This document shows, one piece after another, positions 55,702-64,000 of a stretch of 64,000 nt of DNA. The position numbers were made by a program, and so were the translations under genes. Positions within the stretch are counted from its first letter, which is position 1. Each line of letters opens with the position of its first letter. The stretch is from contig JAEPRB010000072.1 in NCBI GenBank assembly GCA_016758965.1, positions 100,326 to 164,325 on the forward strand, read 5' to 3'. This DNA is from Circinella minor (lineage: Eukaryota; Mucoromycota; Mucoromycetes; Mucorales; Lichtheimiaceae). The notes under the pieces are model-generated. The model ran no database searches, was not told where the DNA came from, and saw only the letters and a list, made by a program, of their open reading frames with translations.

Positions 55702-57274
55702 TACTAACTAGTACAAGGATGTTATCTTTGGTCTAATATTTGTGATTATCCGGCCACGCTTAATATACCACTGAGATATAAGAGCTTGAATACGATATGA
55801 AATTGTAAATTTGAGGAATACGTACTATCAGTTTCAATTTAACACTATAATTGATGGTAGTGTGGTGAGGGAAGTTTTATTAACATATGTTTGCTGGAAA
55901 TAACAACGAAAATAAAACTTCTAACCAAGACAACATATTGCTCTGCTGCCACTATATACATACAGTATATTAACAAAAATCTAATGTATACAGTATGTGA
56001 GAACATTATTATCAGCTTATAACTTTACATCTTTTGATTCATACGTGTGCCATTTTTAACTGAATCTGTTATTTTTTTTTTCTACTTTATGATCTTGTTT
56101 TTTTCGCCAAGCTGTATTCGAGGTGATCGAGAGAAAATGCTCTTTAAGCGAGCATTTTGCAAAAATCGAAGGACCGAAGTTAAATGCTTTATGTTGAAAA
56201 TGATATATACTTTCTTGTTTATTTGTTTGTTTAGTTGCTTTGATTGATGTTTTATTGTTTACTGTTTACTGTTTATTGTTTTGAATTATTCGAATGTTTA
56301 TGCGATGTGACAAATTGTTATAATAATTTATTGTTTTATTACAGACATTACAGAACCATTGAATACTCAAAAAGAACAGACAATACGTATTAATAAATAC
56401 GTACTATAAGATTCGTTAAAAATATACTTATTACTTTAAGAGAATAAATAACTATTCTTGCTTAAAATATTATAATTTTTTTAAAACACAAAGTTTCTTG
56501 TTTAAATGGTTTAACGATAGCAAATGAACGTTGGTACAATCTCTAGATCAAGTTTGCCAAGCAGTACCGATGTAGCAATCCAATTATGTGGGATCCACAC
56601 GGTAGTTGGGATCATTTACTTTTTCTGATTTCAGCTGTTACGGTACGTATCTTTTCTTTAGATAATTTTACACATAACATTAAAGTTATCAGTAAATTTC
56701 ACAGTCATTAAGTACTCAAACTTTACATTATATTAGGAATACTTTTTTTTCATTTCATTTTTAATAAAGGCAAAAATAGAGTACTTGCATTTTATAACAA
56801 ATATAAAAGTATTGCCACTGTGAGACGGTCGCAAGACTGACAATTTTAGTTGACGACCATCAACTTTGCAAAACCTGCTACATAAATACTTAAACCTGCT
56901 GGTACGTATAGATTGACCAAGATCATGATGTAAGCCGAAAACTCATTATTTGACAATCTAATATTATAATATGTGATGAAGTTAACATTGGTCGCATTTT
57001 TGGAAGCGTAAATATGACTTTAGAAGATTCTTCTAACTCTTAGTCTAATACGTTTTCACTGTCCTTCGATTGTAGAATGCGTAATCCAGAAAGTGACGAA
57101 GAACAAGGTTATAATGATACCTTAGTCCAACCTTGCACATGTTGGATAAAACATTTCAATCTGCTCTGCTGAAATGACGTGCTATAAGCAATTCTTCGGC
57201 TTTGTCAATTCAGGAATAAGAAATAATATGGGCATAAGTATGTTGACTTTTCCTCCCATTATCCTGTACTACTT

Positions 57275-57310
<36 letters not shown>

Positions 57311-57609
57311 GATGTGTATGATTATTGTTTTATGATGTAATTTTCTTAATAAATATAATAATCCACAAACGAAATACCACTTTTGATCTTAATAACTTTT
57401 AGGATTTGAAGTGAATATATAATTTTTTTTAAATGAAAATATGAGGTTATTAATATAGAAATGAAGACACACAAAGAGAGAGAGAGAGTGAGAGAAAGAG
57501 TGAGATAGAGAGAGAAGAAAGAAAGAAAAAAAACGTGAAACTATGTAATAAATGTAAATGAGGAGAGGGATTTTCTTTTAATTGTACAATCTAACTTTTT
57601 TTGTTTTGT
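55702..57609. other. Intergenic DNA with a coding relic and microsatellites
   Basis: AT-rich region between the inverted-repeat element and MRPS5. At about 56523-56643 the plus strand has a coding-like stretch (NERWYNL, an in-frame TAG, then FAKQYRCSNPIMWDPHGSWD ending at a GTACGT), probably a gene or transposase relic of unknown family. A (TA)n-(TG)n tract lies at about 57275-57310 and a (GA)n tract at about 57475-57525. The frame at 56047-56247 is not convincing. Confidence 0.45.
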
Positions 57610-58651
57610 TTAATGACTTCCATAATAGACACTTTGAACATCAGCTAATTTCTTTCCACGCATTTTCGCAATATCTTGGGGCATCTTTTGATTGGAAAAA
57701 GCTTCAAATGTAGCTTTAATTACATTCATGGGTTTCCGTGAACCACGAACCTTTCCACTCAAATCTTGAATACCAATGCATCGACAGATTTCATGGATAT
57801 AATGGTTTGCACGACATCCAAATCCTATATATAAAGAATTTATGAATTAAATATTTGACTTTGCTATAAAACTCATTATTCACAAAGAAATATGTATATA
57901 TAAGCATCTAATAATTACCTGGAGGTCTGCTTCGTAATTCAAGCTTTGTGGCATGGAACTTATGTTCAATATCCATCGAAATAGTTCGATCATCGTAACG
58001 ATCAAAGAAACGAAGATTCTTTATAGCTCTGTTGGTAGCCTTGAAAATAGCTCTGCTAGGTTCTTCATCTTTACCTTCACCATATCCAGCCAATCCTTTA
58101 CCATTACCAACAACGACCAATGCATACATGGAAGGTTGTTTACCTTTACCATTCATGTTGACAACACGTTTTAAAACAAGTGTCTTTTTCAAAAGTCTAG
58201 CTTGTTCAGCGGTAGTTAAAGGAGTATCGACAATTTCAGTTACAGTGTTCATGACAGCTTCTGTGGGACGGTGAGCTGGAAATAACTTGGGTTGGTCAAG
58301 AGTTTTGCCTTTGGATAATTCAGTAAAATCAAGAATTGAATCAACCTTATCCAATCGAGGTACATTTTCTTTTGTTAAACCAGCTTGACGGAATCGAGCA
58401 CCATTACTATCGGTGGTTGCGTATAAACGAGTTGCACAGCACGCGTAGGCAGCTATGTTATTGTTATTGTTATTGTCGTTGATTTTTTATTTTCGTTCCG
58501 TGTTTATGTGTTTATGTTAGATTTTCTTTTATAAACATGGTTATAAATTATTTGTTATGCAAAAGAAAAAATATTTGTTTTAATTACCTGGCGATGTTTT
58601 AGAAGCAGCAGCACCTAAAGGTCTGGCAAGTAACCGTTGAAATGCCAACAT
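57610..58651 (-). CDS. MRPS5: Mitochondrial small ribosomal subunit protein S5 (uS5m)
   Basis: Structural protein of the mitochondrial 30S-like subunit. Three exons: 58588-58651, 57919-58452 and 57610-57824, giving 270 residues with closed phases. The N-terminus MLAFQRLLARPLGAAASKTS is a basic presequence with no acidic residue. The S5 N-terminal double-stranded-RNA-binding-like domain shows LVLKRVVNMNGKGKQPSMYA and VVVGNGKGLAGYGEGKDEEP, the family hallmark. The C-terminal domain shows GKVRGSRKPMNVIKATFEAF and ends with DVQSVYYGSH. The protein is complete. It is transcribed away from NDUFS8, another nuclear gene for a mitochondrial protein. Confidence 0.93.
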
Positions 58652-59315
58652 TATTTGCGAGGAAAGGGGTTGTATGGTAAGTACAAAAAACTAAAAAAAC
58701 CAAGGTTCCAAAATGTTGACAACTGTGACTTTCATTCCATTTTAAGATTTATTGGCTTTCACCGATAATACTGGCCGCTGTAGTTACAACAGCCTTTGCT
58801 ATACTTGTCATGATAAATCATTGCTATTTTAGATAATATGGTGACCTATTATTCGTTTAATAGGATAGTTGCTTTTTTTTTTATAATAGTAGCAATGTCA
58901 TTGAAAATAAAGATTATATATTTATTGCATGTATAACAGATAACTACCACCTCACAAAAAAGAAAGGCATAGATCATATATATATATATATATATATATA
59001 CTAAGTACTAAAAACTAAAGGATGTATATATTTATTATTTTATTTTTATATTAATATACTATAAAAAATATAATTGACTATATTTACAAGGTATATGAAT
59101 AAGATGGATATAGTGTCTTAAATATTCAATATGAGTTATCGAAACAACTAAAAAAAATCCCCATATAGCAAACCCAGCGCGCAAAAAAAAAATAAAGCAA
59201 CGTCACGATTTTTCTTCCAAAGTAAGCCGGGTCGGGTAAAAACATATACTAGCCATTGCATCCCAGTGAGAAAGCCCTTCACCCTTAAACTTACTCCACT
59301 CCCCACTCTACAACC
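58652..59315. promoter_or_regulatory. Shared divergent promoter of MRPS5 and NDUFS8
   Basis: A 664-bp region between two divergent start codons, both for mitochondrial proteins. A (TA)n tract runs from about 58975 to 59000. Nearer NDUFS8 the sequence becomes C-rich and less AT-rich (about 59195-59310), as expected of a highly expressed promoter and leader. Shared regulation is inferred from the layout only. Confidence 0.5.
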
Positions 59316-60501
<1,186 letters not shown>

Positions 60502-63096
60502 ACTGTATAACCCTTTATATATATTAAAAAAAGAAAGTAGAATAAACTTTGTTCGATTTTATGACGCTTTTATGAACTTCGGCGTATATAAGCTTACTAT
60601 AATATACATTTATATTTTACGAAATTCATTGGTTATCTACATGAGGGAAAGGTTGTTTAAGTATTGATATACTTATTAGGAACAGGCGTAGATATTTTGG
60701 AATTGGATTAAAAAGGGCTTGGGTGAATCAGTTCAGTTACCATTGCATCGATAAGTAAGCAATCATGGTGTGGAAGCGGGGTAGTGACTGATATCAATGG
60801 TGTAGCATAACACTACTGTTTTTTAGAGTACTGCACACAAACCTTCGACGATTTACGAAAATTAATAACATTAAATGAGGCATAGCGTTTGTGTAACTTA
60901 ACTTGTCACTCTTAACTGACATGGCACTAACGAGCTAAAACACAACTCTTGGCTTTCTATGTAACTTTTACACAGTTACCATCTAAAGGAAATTTTTATT
61001 CCAATAATTATGCAACCTTCATTTACTATTTTTACGACCATCCCTAATACTAGTTCGTTACAGTGATATAATCTTACGTACTCGATCGAGAAGGTTACTC
61101 GAAAGTCAAAGCAGCGATAAAAAGAAAAGCTTATTGTCTAAAAATAGTGTGATATCCGTTACTTATACCAATAACAATAAAATTTTGAATCAACAAAAGC
61201 AAGAACAAGCCCTTTGTATGATTTCCAACAATCTAGATTACATCAAAGGATCACAATGCCTTGAATAATTTTATGTGAAGCGAGAAAATCAAGAAATTGC
61301 AAAACCACTTCATCAAAAATCTATAATCAGAATATTATGTCTTAATCGATTCGAATAAGATTTTGTTCAATGACCTTGATGAACTAGCTAAACCCCACAC
61401 TTTAATCCAATTTAATACTATGGATCAATAACTAGCTGATATTGTTTGTTTGTTTTTCTTGGTGTCAATCGATACACACTGTTTTTCAAATTATTAGCAT
61501 TATCATCAAAAATGTCAATAACATGGATATTAATGCTTGTTGGTGTAAACATTTTTTTTTAATTTTTCTAATACTGTACATTGCAAATACCAAATAGATA
61601 CTCGTTGCAATCATATACGCCTTATAACCCCCAATTACCCTTGTTCGTGACACATGTTGAAGCTCAAATCTATATCTCGATTCAACAAAAATGATGGATG
61701 GGGAGACTTATCGATGAGCTCAAGTTTTCAATTCTAAATATATTGAACATTTACAAAACAATTGAAGTATATAAACTTTTGTTATTATTACCACTATAAA
61801 AAAAAAAGAAAGAAGTACGGCTTTTTTTCTCCTTTCGTCTTCAATATGACATATTGGTCAATAATATGATTTATTTCGAATTCATTCATGATTATTACAC
61901 TACGTAACAGCATAGCCACACGGTGATTGCAAAAACGATACCGTCATCGCTCGCTATATATTCGATATAAGGATATTTCTATACAACGATAGGGTTTTGT
62001 GGTCCAAGACGGATTAAACAGGGAAATGTCGCTAATTTTATATAATGATATCTGATAAGGTTTCAGCAAAAATATCGTTATACGTATCGAGAGAACACAA
62101 ATATATTTATATGTTAAAGAAGTGAATAATAGTAGTTGCTGGACATTTTTTGATCTTTTTTGTCAAGAGTTTAATGATCTGAACATTAAATTTATCTTAA
62201 ACTGTCTCTTCCAAAAAAAAAATCTGCTTCTGTTTCTTCCTTATGACAATCCGGCTTTCCTTTTCGTCCACTGTGAAAACCCAACTTACCGTTTACCATC
62301 TTGGATGAATTTATAAACAATACGTACGTGGACAGTTTTGGTGCTTAGTAAGTGCTCGCATTTTTTTTCTTATGGAACATCAGCATTAGTTACGTATATT
62401 GTAACGTATAATAATTAAAAACATTTTTATACCAACATTACGTATCATTATTATTATTATTATTAATTATTATTACAGTGTCACAAGCAGCCGTATTACG
62501 TGATTTTATTGGCTCACGCAATGACACATTTATTGCATTACTAATAGTATAAATATCCCATACGTACGTAAATATTTTTTAAATAAATTCTTTAGTTCTA
62601 TCTTTATCTTTTAAATCTTTTAGACTTTTAAGTAACAATTAAATAATTGACTTGACAATAGTTTTCTTTGGGCAAAAAGTCTCTTAAACTCAGTACGTAT
62701 AAGATTTCTGAATATAAGGACTGAAGAATTCCCACAACTCAAATTTCTATTATATTTCATACAATTTATTATCCAAATACAACTACATATGTAGTGTATT
62801 ATTTCTTTTTTATTTTATATCTTTATACGAAGTACTTCAATCACACATTGAACGCTTGAATATGCGATGTTCTGGTTCTAATTCAATTAGAATTAATAAG
62901 ATGACAAGACATCTATATTATTAAAAAATAATAACTTTTACACAAAAAAGGAAAATTTTCTAGCAAAATAATTTTTACTACTACACAAAAAAAGGAGTAA
63001 AAAAAATGATATTTTATCACTAATATCTGATATATATTTTTTATTTTAAAAAGTATTACGTATACAGCCTTGGATATCGTTACTACCAGGCGTGAA
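60502..63096. other. Intergenic DNA, about 2.6 kb
   Basis: AT-rich with no complete gene. A decayed coding-like stretch is described separately at 61007-61267. The segment about 61975-62085 (TATACAACGATAGGGTTTTG, then CAAGACGGATTAAAC) resembles the subterminal sequence of pogo-type elements, but no matching end could be paired. The frame at 62122-62316 is unsupported. Confidence 0.45.
61007..61267 (+). pseudogene. Open coding relic without a start codon
   Basis: A plus-strand frame of over 80 codons is open from about 61007 to a TAA at 61265-61267 but has no ATG near its 5' end. It contains LLESQSSDKKKSLLSKNSVI and NQQKQEQALCMISNNLDYIK, non-repetitive and protein-like. No splice acceptor or upstream exon was identified and no family recognised. 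It may be the remains of a gene or a last exon of an unrecognised one. Confidence 0.25.
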
Positions 63097-63200
63097 GCGT
63101 CGTTGGGGGTTAAAGGGGGTCTCCCCCCCTTTGCGACGCAAACCGCTAAATGACCCGAAGCGAAGCGAAGGGGCTCATTTATCCGAGCGAAGCGAGGAAG
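63097..63200. repeat. GC-rich hairpin island with GCGAAGCGAAG repeats
   Basis: A sharp rise in GC content inside AT-rich DNA. GCGTCG at 63097-63102 pairs with CGACGC at 63134-63139 around a GGGGG...CCCCC core, giving a possible strong hairpin. It is followed at 63155-63197 by related units CCGAAGCGAAGCGAAGG and CCGAGCGAAGCGAGG. Such clusters resemble the GC clusters and short dispersed repeats of some organelle genomes. This is either a mobile GC cluster or a trace of organelle-derived DNA. Confidence 0.6.
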
Positions 63201-64000
63201 GGTTGCTAGTATTTAATAAAAAAAAACTATGTACGTAAAGGAAATTATATGCTGAAGTGGGAGTTCACGTTTTCGGCCTTTTATCCCAAAACTACTAATA
63301 ATGATAGTAAAGAATAATTTTCTAATTGATCAAAATAATAAGACTACGTAATAAAAATAACTTGTTTATTTACGTATTGAATTTAAATTGAAGAGAAAAT
63401 ATTGATAATAAAATGAAATAAGAGTAAACTGAGTGAACTGAAGATCTTTGAAAACTAAATTTGAAAAATATTTATATTAAAAATAAAAAGCGAAGAGTGT
63501 TTACATAATGGTGAAAAAGAAATAAATCGGGAAACAAATATTGTCTTTCATCATTTAATGAGGATATCTCAACGAATATAATATATAAGGAAACAATAAA
63601 AATTTATTGGTTGATAAAAATGGGGTGTAACAATATTTATATAGCTTATTTACAGTATGAAGGATATAATATTCTAGACTTTTCTTCTTTTTGCGACATA
63701 TATATATATATGTACAAATGAGGCCGAGTACTGTACATATGGATGGGATTTTACCCGATCATTATACGTTGCACAGATCAAGAATTCGTTATAGCGATAC
63801 GTAATTCGATATAATAACGACGCTCTCTTGGCCTCAAGGGGTATATTGTTATAGCGAGCGTCGAATAGCCTCTTATCAGCATCACATAAATATATAAATA
63901 TGTTCAATGAGTGGAGTGTTGTTATGGTGTTGAACTCTAACTACATTATTGATGACCACTTTCTTTTTTTATAAAAAGAAAATAGATCTTACCATACATA
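63201..64000. other. Terminal intergenic DNA with inverted motifs
   Basis: AT-rich. CGACGCTC at 63819-63826 is inverted as GAGCGTCG at 63856-63863, and TTATAGCGA occurs twice in the same direction (about 63790 and 63850). A TACAGTACTCGGCCTC-like end lies on the minus strand near 63720-63738. Together these suggest a fragment of another TA-inserting element, but its second end is not in view. The minus-strand frame 63674-63907 overlaps these repeats and is not supported as a gene. Confidence 0.35.

Overview
The window reads as nuclear DNA of an early-diverging filamentous fungus, most likely Mucoromycota (a Mucorales-type mould). It is AT-rich, with dense short spliceosomal introns (about 50-130 nt, GT-AG, conserved GTAAGT/GTATGT donors). 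The proteins are fungal/opisthokont, and a Fanzor-type (TnpB-like) gene is present. The species cannot be named from the sequence alone. Exon models were built by hand from open frames, splice signals and family conservation. For most genes the splice phases close exactly to a full-length protein.

Layout. 1-9.3 kb: ribose-phosphate pyrophosphokinase (-), a poly-Q hypothetical (-), a G-protein gamma subunit (-), a PY-motif tail-anchored protein (-), PRMT1-type arginine methyltransferase (+) and the SWR1 subunit VPS72/YL1 (-). 11.2-16.8 kb: mitochondrial MutS homologue MSH1 (-) and histone H3K79 methyltransferase DOT1 (-). 20.1-32.4 kb: decapping enhancer EDC3 (+), mitochondrial dynamin MGM1/OPA1 (-), and a SNF2/STH1 remodelling ATPase with QLQ, helicase and bromodomain (+) facing away from MGM1. 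33.5-42.6 kb: an intact aldehyde dehydrogenase (-), a 1.3-kb pogo-like inverted-repeat element, a GXWXG/DUF4334 gene (+) and an inverted, broken copy of the ALDH 3' end (+). 43.2-47.9 kb: the tRNA 2'-O-methyltransferase TRM7/FTSJ1 (+) converging on a SWI3/RSC8 subunit (-). 48.7-54.2 kb: a small hypothetical (-) diverging from a large multi-exon Fanzor-like RNA-guided nuclease homologue (+). 54.8-55.7 kb: a second pogo-like inverted-repeat element. 57.6-60.5 kb: mitochondrial ribosomal protein S5 (-) and complex I subunit NDUFS8 (+), diverging from one promoter region. The rest, to 64 kb, is decayed intergenic DNA with a GC-rich hairpin island.

Themes. Chromatin genes are frequent: SNF2/STH1 and SWI3/RSC8 are partners in SWI/SNF-RSC, VPS72 belongs to SWR1, and DOT1 and PRMT1 are protein/histone methyltransferases. 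Nuclear genes for mitochondrial functions are also frequent (MSH1, MGM1, MRPS5, NDUFS8). The most unusual locus is the Fanzor-like gene. It retains RuvC-I Asp, a displaced Glu just before a C-x2-C...C-x4-C zinc ribbon, and an NRD RuvC-III motif. It also has an in-frame stop that a 108-nt intron could remove, and a C-run frameshift that cuts off a coding-like tail. No tRNA, rRNA or CRISPR array was recognised.
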